In this document: positions 11,001 through 18,632 of the stretch, piece after piece | Layout: the number at the start of each line of letters is the position of its first letter | Numbering within the stretch: the first letter of the stretch is position 1 | NCBI RefSeq assembly: GCF_015680235.1 | Contig: NZ_JADLJL010000010.1 | Coordinates: 62,001-126,000, forward strand | Reading direction: 5' to 3' | Source of the DNA: Pseudomonas guariconensis | Lineage (GTDB): Bacteria > Pseudomonadota > Gammaproteobacteria > Pseudomonadales > Pseudomonadaceae | Length of the DNA: 64,000 nucleotides | Translations under genes and position numbers: made by a program | Notes under the pieces: model-generated | What the model saw: the letters and a program-made list of their open reading frames with translations, nothing else | Database searches by the model: none | What the model was told of the DNA's origin: nothing

Positions 11001-13075
11001 ACCGCCTGGCTAAAATAGCTGAGCAGTTTTTCAGGTTCGTCGCTGGAGCGGTCCGCCACGTACCTCGCCATATCAGGCTCCACTTCGATCAACCAACGCA
11101 GATGCTCGAGTGCGTCTTCCAGCCGCTCGCGTTCGATCAGTCGATGGGCGTGAGGGGCGCCAGGCAGGTACAAGAGGGTACGCCCTTCTGCCGTATCGAC
11201 CAGCGCGCCTGCACCCTCGATGTTACGTCCGAGTTCCTCGGTACTGGTAATGACCAGCCAATGCACCCGCAGCCCGGCCTCGGCCAAGGCCTCTGCGCTA
11301 GATGACTGGGCTGCGACATCCAGCATCGCCGCCCCTTTTTCGGACAGCTTGCCGCACCATCGCCATGCCTGGGCCAGCAATTTCAACTCTTGGCTATAGG
11401 GTTCGACCAGCAACTGGGCATGCTGCTCATTGGCCAGGTCCAATGTCGCCCGGACCTTCGCTTCGTATTGCTGGAGTGGATCGAGCTCAACCAGTACGTC
11501 CGACAAGTAGCCAGAGGTAATCCCATCGACCTGCAGGTTCGCCATGGCCATCCGCTCTACTTCCGAAGGCTCGCCGGCGTCGAACCCTTCGCTTGCCAGC
11601 TTTTCGAGGGTGACCGACTCCCACGCCTCGCTCGGCACCCATTGCATCGCCTCCCCTGGTCGGTGTCCTGCGGCGCCATACCCTGGCGCAGGTTCCAGGA
11701 CTGTGCCCTGGCCGAACCACTGATAGGTAACGCTGACAGGCCTTTCCAGCAACACGGTGTCGGCAGCCAAGGTGATGCCCTTGTCGATCTTCAACCTTGC
11801 GATCAAAAGGTCCGCAGCAAACGTGGGAAATGGCGGAAGCTGCGCTTTCAACCATCGTTCCAGGCGATCCGACTGTACGTGATAGTTCACCAAGTGTTCG
11901 GCATAGGCCCTGCGCTCGACATCACTACGCGCCAACATCCATCTGGGCAGCACCTCCATCATGGCTATCCCTTGCCATTGGCGCTCGGCCGCTGCCAAGG
12001 CCGCCTGGCGGCAGCTATCCACAGGAATGGCCAAGGCCGCCCGGGCCAGCTCCAACCGATATTCGGCGCTTTGCTCCCGGGAAAGCCGTTCTCCCTGAAT
12101 CAGCTCGTCCGGTTCCGGATCCAGCCTCGCCATCCAAAATGTGAACAGCTCACGTACCAAACCAGGCAAACCTTCGCTGTTGGGCACGAACGTCAGTTGG
12201 GCGTTTGTACGCGGCATGAGCGTGGAAACGGCGAAGCCACCCACGACCAGCGTGGAGCCGAGCCGCTCACGCAGCGCGTCAAAACTTTCCAGATGCGTCA
12301 TTCCACCGCTTTCGCCATGCACCCACAACACGATCGGCGCGTCATGCAAGCCAGCCAGACGGTCAGCGGCCCGGGCCATGATCCAGATGCCGGGCAATAC
12401 CTGCCCATCGGCGTACACGGACAACCACTGCAACGTCTTCTCTTGAGTCTGTAGAAAAGACCAGGCATGGACCTGGGCAGGCAAGCGCCGCTCTTCGGCC
12501 AGCAGGTTCGCCTCGTTTCTCATCGCCTGTTGAATGTGATCGGAAAACGTCTCGATGCGGCGCGTCCAGTTTTCCGGGGCTTCCTTGAGGCCGTCCTGCA
12601 ACTGCCGCCAGGCGTCCTGTCGCTGGATCAATGCCGCATTCCAGCCAGCCAACGCGCTTTTCGCGGGCGGCGTTTCCCCAAAGCGCTCGAGCAGGTTTCG
12701 CAGATAACCTAGACGATGCTCCTTACGTAACTGCCTTGGATAAGTAGCAGGCAGGCTGCCCAATGCCAGCAGATCGACATGGTCGCGAGCCTGCTGTTTC
12801 ATCGCCTGATCAACGACCGTGCGCCAAGTCGCCGGGCGGTTCGCGATCAGCGTGGTGTAGTCGGTAAAACCATCGGGAAGGATGTGCGCCCAATCTTTAT
12901 CGTTGGCCGCTTGGGCACGCAACGCTTCGTCCAGTTGATTGAGCCAGACGATAGGCGCCTCGGCACTCACGAGCCCAGCATTCACGCAGGATCGGGCAGA
13001 GGCGGATGCTTCATCGTGGGGTGCTTGTCCGTGCGCGATTGGTAGCACATCAAGCAGGTCGTCGAATGATCTCAT
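8072..13075 (-). CDS. Very large toxin-like protein (1667 aa), possibly DUF6543/dermonecrotic-toxin-like family
   Basis: A single uninterrupted 1667-residue frame with a good start (AGGAG 7 bases before ATG on the minus strand). There is no N-terminal signal peptide. Residues 1-740 are mainly helical and charged, with a stretch near 631-663 (TLLYLPGAPHAHRL, then ERLEDALEHLRW) that resembles large pseudomonad toxin-like proteins. Two hydrophobic segments lie at about 751-776 and 788-815. They are followed by a beta-rich region (about 830-920: GTWLLDGEQYIWQDGHAYAVYRR). I recognise the overall style of the DUF6543 family from memory but no catalytic motif, so function is open. It lies between guaD and a purine regulator with shorter AT-richer stretches than its neighbours, which suggests acquisition. 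No immunity gene or secretion gene is adjacent. Confidence 0.6.
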   Translation of the reverse strand: MRSFDDLLDVLPIAHGQAPHDEASASARSCVNAGLVSAEAPIVWLNQLDEALRAQAANDKDWAHILPDGFTDYTTLIANRPATWRTVVDQAMKQQARDHVDLLALGSLPATYPRQLRKEHRLGYLRNLLERFGETPPAKSALAGWNAALIQRQDAWRQLQDGLKEAPENWTRRIETFSDHIQQAMRNEANLLAEERRLPAQVHAWSFLQTQEKTLQWLSVYADGQVLPGIWIMARAADRLAGLHDAPIVLWVHGESGGMTHLESFDALRERLGSTLVVGGFAVSTLMPRTNAQLTFVPNSEGLPGLVRELFTFWMARLDPEPDELIQGERLSREQSAEYRLELARAALAIPVDSCRQAALAAAERQWQGIAMMEVLPRWMLARSDVERRAYAEHLVNYHVQSDRLERWLKAQLPPFPTFAADLLIARLKIDKGITLAADTVLLERPVSVTYQWFGQGTVLEPAPGYGAAGHRPGEAMQWVPSEAWESVTLEKLASEGFDAGEPSEVERMAMANLQVDGITSGYLSDVLVELDPLQQYEAKVRATLDLANEQHAQLLVEPYSQELKLLAQAWRWCGKLSEKGAAMLDVAAQSSSAEALAEAGLRVHWLVITSTEELGRNIEGAGALVDTAEGRTLLYLPGAPHAHRLIERERLEDALEHLRWLIEVEPDMARYVADRSSDEPEKLLSYFSQAVFRRYGGYLSAPPSLAQTLIHLQVTERSNRLVNQARRQGRSQYGIRRKNDLEAHHRHLGYLRAALAIVPGVNLPIALQDIHYGALAIGDGWRSRNVDTLGMGILSVVGGVLDAMLTVVPAGSSVASLRRATRLQTRKRIAIGPFKGYEAQVKFDRPMPLTGHDSGTWLLDGEQYIWQDGHAYAVYRRKGEHTLRLKTTATRHYDMPVRMDGERWVVHAQVGLRGGGGQINDAEQVFASWGPVSQHPRFAGTTRTQAIRRGRLVLQEYEFPTDARAVEFAYAYLQDATAPAWARAYRRGQGTSGAQAPLTQRWQSVRWQVGDGDTVAVQAYGGEVSVTFAAESVQRPGVRIAGEYYPLLPGAVEGRGRYVLPVGRMPTRLSELDELIEQGVGPVRVTLGNTVIEPAQVVGGYAETFRSRLQRQFPGMAEESLWSLGEAIYRSADTAPGLTQVRLRVLERWLDTAASDPLLHLVVQEVTTPRPVLAIRDARASFVQLRWTLSSTEQSAVRAVVDGAISHSLAEILTNVITDRGYQVLFRHGNHRRCVVIFVKPGRRETYVLVQHEVMGAVSVQGMNNLVLLGDGWLDMLLSRLVDPALATALRSARRQGLLRPLLGGLYIEGQQRAELVWQSVRISPGAVAQPLQVRTWRDVVRPLQGSDRELLPGSGLYGMGNDGLVHGVGIQGGWLSVYPVQTSSRILLSRSQALPSPLTFDDLERCVRERFGEQTWLLVRGPEGWSVRRTLFSMQLDSLVIRARPGLTRQSAQNAARAALDGVQGSEYARLLHLEHVLALWLRDSRSLGELADPFLLLARQQPVGLDSAMSWRLALPVEPIGSSPTVYYLQAMDDYTANLLAAVSGTRLRSHAVNAIDDLLGRYGLVQQHRVGGIIQYHQPSTGRVYLIALQVSDQAWIDMAFEQGRAVLSSNWIEFWLANLPESSAQSLRQALADGQLVRLTATLRLEAGPHVGQVAVQRLADF

Positions 13076-13241
13076 GTGGTGGCTCCTGGTTTAGAACCAC
13101 TGATCGTTGCTTGGAGCGACCTGGAAACTGCGGTAGATCTTTGGCACCGCTCAACGCATCGAAGGCATACCACGCCCTTCTGGATCAGGCGGGGCGTCGC
13201 TCGAAAACACCTCTGCGGGGTACCGGCAAGTCCCAGCGCGG

Positions 13242-13266
13242 CCCAGCCAGCCATTGGCTGGCTGGG
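13242..13266. terminator. Strong hairpin between the GntR gene and the giant gene (possible terminator)
   Basis: CCCAGCCAGCC (13242-13252) and GGCTGGCTGGG (13256-13266) form an 11-bp perfect stem with a 3-base loop. It lies 44 bases past the end of the minus-strand GntR gene and before the start of the giant gene. There is no U tract on either side, so intrinsic termination is uncertain. Confidence 0.4.
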
Positions 13267-13309
13267 TATCTAGTGTGGGAGGCCGATCGAAGAAGGGATA
13301 GGCAAACGT

Positions 13310-14065
13310 TCAACCCTTGGCCGAGGCCTTGGGTTTCTTCAGCAAGTGCGAAAACACCGCATGCAGGTCGTCCGAGGCGCTTTCCTCGTCCAGGTTGAGC
13401 TTGGTGTCGATATGATCCATGTGGTGCATCATCAGGCTGACCGCCAGATCACCATCGCGGGCCTCGATGGCATCGATCAGTTGCATGTGCTCGTCATACG
13501 AGCAATGCGAGCGGTTGCCGCTTTCATACTGCGCAATGATCAGCGAAGTCTGGGATACCAGGCTGCGCTGGAAGCTGATCAGGGGTGCATTGCCGGCGGC
13601 CTCTGCCAGCTTGAGGTGGAACTCGCCTGAAAGCCGGATGCCGGCACCGCGATCACCACGGGAAAAGCTGTCGCGCTCTTCGCGGACCATTTGGCGCAAC
13701 TCGTTGAGTTGCTCGACCGTGGCGTGCTGCACCGCCAACTCGGTGATGGCGCGCTCGACCATGCGGCGAGAGAAAAACACCTGGCGCGCCTCTTCAACCG
13801 TCGGGCTGGCCACTACCGCTCCCCGATTTGGCCGCAGCAGCACCACGCTTTCATGGGCCAGACGCGACAGGGCACGGCGGATGATGGTGCGGCTGACGCC
13901 GAAGATCTCGCCCAGCGCTTCCTCGCTCAACTTGGTGCCCGGTGCCAGTCGCTGCTCGAGGATCGCCTCGAAAATGTGCGCGTAGACGATATCGTCCTGG
14001 GTACCGCTGCGGCCGGCCTTGCCGTTGCGCGCAGGTTTTTTCAGAGGTTGCAGCTGTTCGTTCAT
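13310..14065 (-). CDS. GntR-family regulator with FCD domain, linked to purine permease
   Basis: A 251-residue FadR/FCD-type GntR regulator. A basic N-terminal tail of about 25 residues (KKPARNGKAGRSG) precedes the winged helix (about 26-92: AHIFEAILEQRLAPGTKLSEEALGEIFGVSRTIIRRALSRL). The FCD domain (about 97-240) contains GEFHLKLAEAAGN and a terminal HHMDHIDTKL, which include the His and Asp residues that commonly bind a metal or acid ligand in this family. It is divergent from the AzgA-type permease. The shared 352-bp gap holds two TTGTACACA elements and one TTGAC-N6-GTCAA element. It is the best candidate for the TTGTRYACAA regulator of the purine cluster, but that is inference. Confidence 0.9.
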   Translation of the reverse strand: MNEQLQPLKKPARNGKAGRSGTQDDIVYAHIFEAILEQRLAPGTKLSEEALGEIFGVSRTIIRRALSRLAHESVVLLRPNRGAVVASPTVEEARQVFFSRRMVERAITELAVQHATVEQLNELRQMVREERDSFSRGDRGAGIRLSGEFHLKLAEAAGNAPLISFQRSLVSQTSLIIAQYESGNRSHCSYDEHMQLIDAIEARDGDLAVSLMMHHMDHIDTKLNLDEESASDDLHAVFSHLLKKPKASAKG

Positions 14066-14170
14066 GGGTTCTCGAGCACGAGGATCCGCCAGTCGGGACC
14101 TTGACTGTAATACCCGTCAGAGGGTGGCTGGCAAGTCCTGGAAAGAAAAAAGGGACCAAGGTATCGGCCT

Positions 14171-14278
14171 ATTGTACACAGGCATACCGATTTCTGCAGG
14201 TAGCCTTCGCCATATAGCTACTATGCGTCGTATTTCGCTCACAAAAGATAAAACATTATTTGCATTATTTGTACACAA
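14171..14278. promoter_or_regulatory. Two TTGTACACA elements between the GntR gene and the permease gene
   Basis: ATTGTACACA occurs at 14171-14180 (one side degenerate) and TTGTACACAA at 14269-14278, inside an AT-rich stretch between divergent genes. The shape (TTGT-NN-ACAA) is that of many FCD-type GntR operators. The same element recurs before uraH, puuE, gcl, the GlcG-like gene and the NCS1 permease. Confidence 0.55.
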
Positions 14279-14302
14279 ACGCATAATCCTGCGAGCAACT
14301 TC

Positions 14303-14318
14303 TTGACCCGAAAGTCAA
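14303..14318. promoter_or_regulatory. 16-bp inverted repeat TTGAC-N6-GTCAA before the permease gene
   Basis: TTGACCCGAAAGTCAA fits the YTGACY-N4-RRTCAR pattern seen twice before xdhA. A further half site GGTCAG follows at 14324-14329. It lies about 100 bp before the permease start. Confidence 0.55.
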
Positions 14319-14417
14319 CAAACGGTCAGACGTCTGCCATCCCCTCGCGGAGCCGCCCAAGTGCATGGCGCAGGACCAGGCTCCGAAACAACAAGAAAGA
14401 CTTGAGGAGTACTCGCT

Positions 14418-15767
14418 GTGGAAAGCCGCAAATCCGAAGCCCCTACGCTGGATCTCGCTCCACCGCTCGAAACGAGCTGGCTGGAACGGATTTTCAAACT
14501 CAAGCGACATGGCAGCACCGTCAGGACCGAGCTGATCGCCGGGGTGACCACCTTCATCACCATGGCCTACATCATCTTCGTCAACCCCAACATCATGGCC
14601 GATGCCGGTATCGACCATGGCGCAGCGTTCGTCGCCACCTGCATCGCCGCAGCGCTTGGCTGCCTGTTGATGGGGCTGTACGCCAACTGGCCGGTCGGCC
14701 TGGCCCCGGGCATGGGGCTCAATGCGTTCTTCACCTATACCGTGGTCGGCACCATGGGCTACACCTGGGAAGCGGCGCTAGGCGCGGTATTCGTCTCCGG
14801 CGTGCTGTTCATGTTGCTGACGCTTTCGCGGGTGCGTGAATGGCTGCTCAACAGCATCCCCGTGAGCTTGCGCCATGCCATGGGGGCCGGCGTCGGTCTG
14901 TTCCTCGGCCTGATCGGCCTCAAGACCGCGGGTATCGTCGTCGACAGCCCGGCCACGCTGATCAAGCTCGGTTCGCTGCATGAGCCTGGCCCACTGCTGG
15001 CGGCGGTGTGCTTCCTGATGATCGCCGTGCTCAGTTACCACCGGGTATTCGGTGCAATCCTCATCAGCATCATCGCCGTGACCTTGGCGGGTTGGGGCCT
15101 GGGGCTGGTGCAGTACGGTGGTGTTTTCTCGCTGCCGCCCAGCCTGGCGCCGACCTGGATGGCCATGGATGTTGCCGGGGTGTTCAACGTCAGCATGATC
15201 AGCGTGGTACTGGCATTCCTCTTCGTGCACATGTTCGACACGGCAGGGACCTTGATGGGCGTGGCCCAGCGGGCTGGCCTGGTGGATGCCGACGGGCGCA
15301 TCGAGAACCTGTCGCGAGCGTTGAAGGCTGACAGTGCATCGAGTGTATTCGGTGCTGCGGTGGGGGTTCCGCCGGTGACCAGCTACGTGGAAAGTGCCGC
15401 AGGGGTTGCCGCCGGTGGCCGCACGGGCCTGACCGCCGTCGTGGTTGGCCTGCTGTTTGTCGCGGCGATGTTCTTTGCACCGCTGGCGGGGATGATCCCG
15501 GCGTATGCCACGGCGGGGGCGCTGATCTATGTGGCGATGCTGATGATGGGCAGCATGGCGCATATTCATTGGGACGAGGCGACCGATGCGATTCCGGCGA
15601 TCGTGACCGTGATCATGATGCCGTTGACGTTCTCGGTGGCGGATGGGATTGCCCTGGGCTTTATCAGCTATGTGGCGCTCAAGGCGGGGACTGGGAAGTT
15701 CAAGGAGATTTCCGCGAGTTTGTGGGTGCTGTGTGTGATCTTTATTGCCAAGTTTGTGTTTCTTTGA
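14418..15767 (+). CDS. AzgA-type purine base permease (adenine/guanine/hypoxanthine)
   Basis: A 449-residue inner-membrane protein of the NCS2 superfamily, AzgA/COG2252 branch, that imports purine bases with protons. Diagnostic stretches are TELIAGVTTFITMAYIIFVNP at the first membrane span, GLAPGMGLNAFFTYTV, HMFDTAGTLMGVAQRAGL and GAAVGVPPVTSYVESAAGVAAGGRTGLTA. About 12-14 membrane spans are expected from the hydrophobic pattern. The start is GTG with TTGAGGAG 8 bases upstream. It is divergent from a GntR regulator and preceded by both operator types of this window. Substrate range among purine bases cannot be fixed from sequence. Confidence 0.93.
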   Translation: MESRKSEAPTLDLAPPLETSWLERIFKLKRHGSTVRTELIAGVTTFITMAYIIFVNPNIMADAGIDHGAAFVATCIAAALGCLLMGLYANWPVGLAPGMGLNAFFTYTVVGTMGYTWEAALGAVFVSGVLFMLLTLSRVREWLLNSIPVSLRHAMGAGVGLFLGLIGLKTAGIVVDSPATLIKLGSLHEPGPLLAAVCFLMIAVLSYHRVFGAILISIIAVTLAGWGLGLVQYGGVFSLPPSLAPTWMAMDVAGVFNVSMISVVLAFLFVHMFDTAGTLMGVAQRAGLVDADGRIENLSRALKADSASSVFGAAVGVPPVTSYVESAAGVAAGGRTGLTAVVVGLLFVAAMFFAPLAGMIPAYATAGALIYVAMLMMGSMAHIHWDEATDAIPAIVTVIMMPLTFSVADGIALGFISYVALKAGTGKFKEISASLWVLCVIFIAKFVFL

Positions 15768-15768
15768 G

Positions 15769-15798
15769 GCTTGGGCTTGGGCTTGGGCTTGGGCTTAT
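15769..15798. repeat. (TTGGGC)n hexamer tract
   Basis: Four to five tandem copies of the hexamer CTTGGG follow the permease stop directly. A shorter, partly degenerate tract of the same hexamer lies at 43610-43630 beside the second copy of the long repeat, so the tract seems to belong to that element. Confidence 0.75.
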
Positions 15799-15821
15799 AG
15801 AAAGTGTAAATATTCATTTGC

Positions 15822-16100
15822 GGCGGTGGCGCCACTGGCGCTTTTCGCCTTTACGGCGACCTACTTTTGCTCTTGGGCAAAAGTAGGCAGAAACCGCTGG
15901 CTCCTGCATCCGGCCCCGGCGCTGCGCGCCGGGGTTCCCTCGCTCCGGCATTGCTCCCGGCGGGGCGCGGCGAAGGGCCATCCATGGCCCTGCGCCGCTT
16001 GCCAGGCATCCATGCCTGGCACCCACCTGCGCAATGCCTACGCTCGGCCTCCTGACGTCGCAATTGGCGGCGCCTGGGGTATTGCGTAGGAAAAGCAAGA
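15822..16100 (+). repeat. Copy 1 of a 279-bp dispersed hairpin-rich repeat
   Basis: Aligns without gaps to 43656-43934 in the same orientation, with only a handful of substitutions. It contains four perfect hairpins: 15860-15887 (11-bp stem CCTACTTTTGC), 15914-15934 (9-bp stem CCCCGGCGC), 15975-15990 (7-bp stem GGGCCAT) and 16001-16020 (9-bp stem GCCAGGCAT). A longer-range pairing of GCGCAATGCC with GGTATTGCGT is also possible. It lies between the convergent ends of the permease gene and uraH, in a 588-bp gap without a credible gene. Open frames across it look like by-products of the repeat. Confidence 0.9.
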
Positions 16101-16154
16101 GCAAGAGCGAAAGCGGCGGGGGTGGCGGTGAAAAATCATATTGATTGGTGGGCT

Positions 16155-16258
16155 GTTCTTGCCCAATCGCGGGGCAAGCCCGCTCCCACAGAGACCGCAC
16201 AACGCTCGAGCGTGCGCCTCTTCTTCTTGCAGGAGCGGGCTTGTCCCGCGATGGGCCC
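16155..16258. repeat. REP pair, GCGGGCTTGTCCCGCGAT type
   Basis: Inverted pair built from AATCGCGGGGCAAGCCCGCTCCCACA and GGAGCGGGCTTGTCCCGCGATGGG. It sits between repeat copy 1 and the uraH terminator. A similar pair follows repeat copy 2 at 44011-44106. Confidence 0.85.
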
Positions 16259-16293
16259 GAAAGCTCACCGCCACTCCACTGAATATTCAAGAC

Positions 16294-16323
16294 AAAAAAA
16301 AGCCCGCCAGTGTGAGAGCGGGC
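16294..16323 (-). terminator. Rho-independent terminator of uraH
   Basis: On the minus strand GCCCGC (from 16323), a 10-base loop and GCGGGC are followed by eight T residues (complement of A8 at 16294-16301). It lies 32 bases past the uraH stop, a classical intrinsic terminator. Confidence 0.9.
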
Positions 16324-16355
16324 CAAGGACCTACGAAGATTCTTCTAGCGACCAA

Positions 16356-16709
16356 CTAGCTTCCACGATAGGTCGAGTAACTGTACGGCGAGATCAGCAG
16401 CGGCACATGGTAGTGCTCCTGGTTCTGATCGATACCAAAGCGCAGCACGACAACATCCAGAAACGCGGTTTCAGGCAGTTTCACACCGCGAGCACGGTAG
16501 TAGTCGCCAGCGCTGAACTGCAGCTGGTACACCCCAGTGCGATAATCGTCACCCTGCAGCAGTGGCGCGTCGACGCGGCCGTCGCTGTTGGTCAGGGCAG
16601 TGTTCACCAGCTCCAGCTGCTGGCCTTCGACACGGTACAACTCGACCTTGATCGAGCTGCCCGGGCAGCCATGAGCGGCATCCAGTACGTGTGTGGTCAA
16701 ACGTCCCAT
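16356..16709 (-). CDS. uraH: 5-hydroxyisourate hydrolase (transthyretin-like)
   Basis: Hydrolyses 5-hydroxyisourate, the unstable product of urate oxidation, to OHCU. The 117-residue protein starts at MGRLTTHVLDAAHG and ends in YSTYRGS, the family's C-terminal signature. His in LTTHVLD, Arg in KIVELYR-like position and HYHVPLLISPYSYSTYRG match the active-site layout of transthyretin-related proteins. An upstream in-frame ATG would add a 17-residue hydrophobic leader, but the internal ATG at 16709 has GAGG 9 bases before it and gives the usual length. It is divergent from puuE across a 388-bp gap with two operator-like palindromes, and is closed by an intrinsic terminator. Confidence 0.95.
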   Translation of the reverse strand: MGRLTTHVLDAAHGCPGSSIKVELYRVEGQQLELVNTALTNSDGRVDAPLLQGDDYRTGVYQLQFSAGDYYRARGVKLPETAFLDVVVLRFGIDQNQEHYHVPLLISPYSYSTYRGS

Positions 16710-16817
16710 TTGCTTGTCGCCTCTTGTCGTATGCGTGGGCAAAAAATACACGGCAATCACCGCGCCAGGGGCCTGCGGTGTGCGGGAATGGAGCCATTAA
16801 GACATTTTCTCAAGAAA

Positions 16818-16827
16818 TTGTACACAA
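16818..16827. promoter_or_regulatory. TTGTACACAA palindrome before uraH
   Basis: TTGTACACAA within AAATTGTACACAATTT, 109 bp upstream of uraH on its side of the divergent gap. The rest of the 388-bp uraH-puuE gap holds the promoters and a second palindrome; no gene is supported there. Confidence 0.55.
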
Positions 16828-17011
16828 TTTTTTGAATACCTCTTGCACAACCACCCTTCCCTGCTTGTAAATACACCAATGCCCGCAAAGACAGGCCCCA
16901 TGCCGACGGCGTCGTCATTAGCTGACCGACCAGGCAGGTTTCTTGCAATACATTCTCAACCGACAGATGGGAAGAAATGCGGAAAAACAGGCTTACAAAA
17001 GATTTCAGAAG

Positions 17012-17021
17012 TTGTATACAA
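17012..17021. promoter_or_regulatory. TTGTATACAA palindrome before puuE
   Basis: A perfect 10-bp palindrome, 77 bp upstream of the puuE start, identical to the elements before gcl, the GlcG-like gene, the NCS1 permease and the FliK-like gene. Confidence 0.6.
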
Positions 17022-17097
17022 TCACTCCATCCGGTGGTGCGACAACCCGACGCGGGCCGCCCACCCCACGCATCGACGAACAAGAAGGAAGACTGCA

Positions 17098-18024
17098 GTG
17101 AGCGCTGACTACCCTCGCGACCTGATCGGTTACGGCAACAACCCACCTCACCCGCAATGGCCGGGGAATGCACGCATCGCTCTGTCCTTCGTGCTCAACT
17201 ACGAAGAAGGCGGCGAACGCAACATCCTGCATGGTGACAAGGAGTCCGAAGCCTTCCTGTCCGAGATGGTCGCCGCCCAGCCGCTGCAAGGCGTGCGCAA
17301 CATGAGCATGGAGTCGCTCTACGAGTACGGCAGCCGCGCCGGCGTATGGCGCCTGCTCAAGCTGTTCAAGGACACTGGCGTGCCACTGACCATCTTCGCC
17401 GTCGCCATGGCCGCCCAGCGCCACCCCGACGTGATCCGTGCCATGGTCGAAGCCGGCCATGAAATCTGCAGCCACGGCTACCGCTGGATCGACTACCAGT
17501 ACATGGACGAGGCGCAGGAACGCGAGCACATGCTCGAGGCCATCCGCATCCTCACCGAACTCACCGGCGAACGCCCGCTGGGCTGGTACACCGGCCGCAC
17601 CGGCCCGAACACCCGCCGCCTGGTGATGGAGGAAGGTGGCTTCCTCTATGACAGCGACACCTACGACGACGACCTGCCCTACTGGGAGCCGAACAACCCG
17701 ACCGGCAAACCGCACCTGGTGATCCCGTACACCCTGGACACCAACGACATGCGCTTCACCCAGGTCCAGGGCTTCAACTGCGGCGAGCAGTTCTTCCAGT
17801 ACCTCAAGGACGCCTTCGACGTACTCTACGCAGAAGGCGCCGAAGCACCGAAGATGCTGTCTATCGGCCTGCACTGCCGCCTGGTCGGTCGCCCGGCCCG
17901 CCTGGCCGCGCTCAAGCGCTTCGTCGAATACGCCAAGAGCCACGACCAGGTCTGGTTCGCCCGTCGCGTCGACATCGCCCGCCACTGGCACGCCACCCAC
18001 CCGTACAAGAACGAGAACGCCTGA
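17098..18024 (+). CDS. puuE: Allantoinase of the polysaccharide-deacetylase fold (PuuE)
   Basis: Hydrolyses (S)-allantoin to allantoate without the usual metal-dependent amidohydrolase fold; the family was characterised in Pseudomonas. The 308-residue protein starts at GTG (17098) with AAGGAAG about 7 bases upstream. It shows the family segments RDLIGYGNNPPHPQWPG, LSFVLNYEEGGE, EICSHGYRWIDYQ, GRTGPNTRRLV and YDSDTYDDDLPYW. An upstream in-frame ATG exists but would lie inside the promoter gap. It overlaps uraD by one base (TGATG), so the two are coupled. The order puuE-uraD-allA fits the ureide pathway. Confidence 0.95.
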   Translation: MSADYPRDLIGYGNNPPHPQWPGNARIALSFVLNYEEGGERNILHGDKESEAFLSEMVAAQPLQGVRNMSMESLYEYGSRAGVWRLLKLFKDTGVPLTIFAVAMAAQRHPDVIRAMVEAGHEICSHGYRWIDYQYMDEAQEREHMLEAIRILTELTGERPLGWYTGRTGPNTRRLVMEEGGFLYDSDTYDDDLPYWEPNNPTGKPHLVIPYTLDTNDMRFTQVQGFNCGEQFFQYLKDAFDVLYAEGAEAPKMLSIGLHCRLVGRPARLAALKRFVEYAKSHDQVWFARRVDIARHWHATHPYKNENA

Positions 18025-18539
18025 TGACCGCTTTCAAGACCCTCAAGCCATCGACCCTGGCCCGCGACGCCTTCGTCGAAGCCTTCGCCGACATCTACGA
18101 GCACTCGCCGTGGGTTGCCGAGAAAGCCTATGACCTGGGTCAGCTGGCCGAGCTGGACGAGATCGAGGCGCTGCACCAGCGCATGAGCGACATTCTGCTC
18201 AGTGCCAGCCATGAAGACCAGTTGGCCCTGATCAATGCTCACCCGGACCTGGCAGGCAAGGCCGCCATCCAGGGTGAGCTGACCGAGTCGAGCACCAACG
18301 AACAGGCCGGCGCCGGTATTCACCAGTGCACCGCCGAAGAGTTCGCACGCTTCACCGAGCTCAACGACGCCTACAAGGCCAAGTTCCAGTTCCCATTCAT
18401 CATGGCGGTCAAGGGCAGCAACCGGCACCAGATCCTCGCCTCCTTCGAAAAACGCATCCACAACGACGCCGATGCCGAATTCAAGGAAGCCCTGGCGCAG
18501 ATCAACCTGATCGCCCTGTTCCGCCTGCTGCAACTTTAA
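18024..18539 (+). CDS. uraD: OHCU decarboxylase
   Basis: Converts 2-oxo-4-hydroxy-4-carboxy-5-ureidoimidazoline to (S)-allantoin, which sets stereochemistry before PuuE acts. The protein has 171 residues. Family marks are FVEAFADIYEHSPWVAE near the N-terminus, the LINAHPDLAGKAA block with the catalytic His, and the KFQFPFIMAVKGSNRHQILASFEKRIHND segment near the C-terminus. It begins inside the puuE stop codon. The next gene, allA, follows after 93 bases. Confidence 0.95.
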   Translation: MTAFKTLKPSTLARDAFVEAFADIYEHSPWVAEKAYDLGQLAELDEIEALHQRMSDILLSASHEDQLALINAHPDLAGKAAIQGELTESSTNEQAGAGIHQCTAEEFARFTELNDAYKAKFQFPFIMAVKGSNRHQILASFEKRIHNDADAEFKEALAQINLIALFRLLQL

Positions 18540-18632
18540 AAGACGGTGCGATGGCCCGCCCCGAGTACGCGATACGTTCGCTCCGGGGCAGGCCCACCCC
18601 CTAAACAGAACATAGAACAAAGAGATAACCGC

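Noticed and set aside
13006..13398. Small plus-strand frame between the giant gene and the GntR gene
   Set aside because: It overlaps the ends of both real genes on the other strand and contains a strong hairpin. No recognisable protein.
14066..14417. CRISPR array or tRNA genes in AT-rich gaps
   Set aside because: No regularly spaced direct repeats and no cloverleaf pattern were seen here or elsewhere in the window.
15745..16326. Open frames across repeat copy 1 and the similar ones at 43510-44295
   Set aside because: They follow the repeat, REP and hexamer tracts, and the same peptide strings appear at both copies because the DNA is duplicated. No independent sign of coding.
16843..17097. 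N-terminal extension of puuE from an upstream ATG
   Set aside because: The extension would run through the promoter gap and a TTGTATACAA operator, while GTG at 17098 has a good ribosome site and gives the family length.
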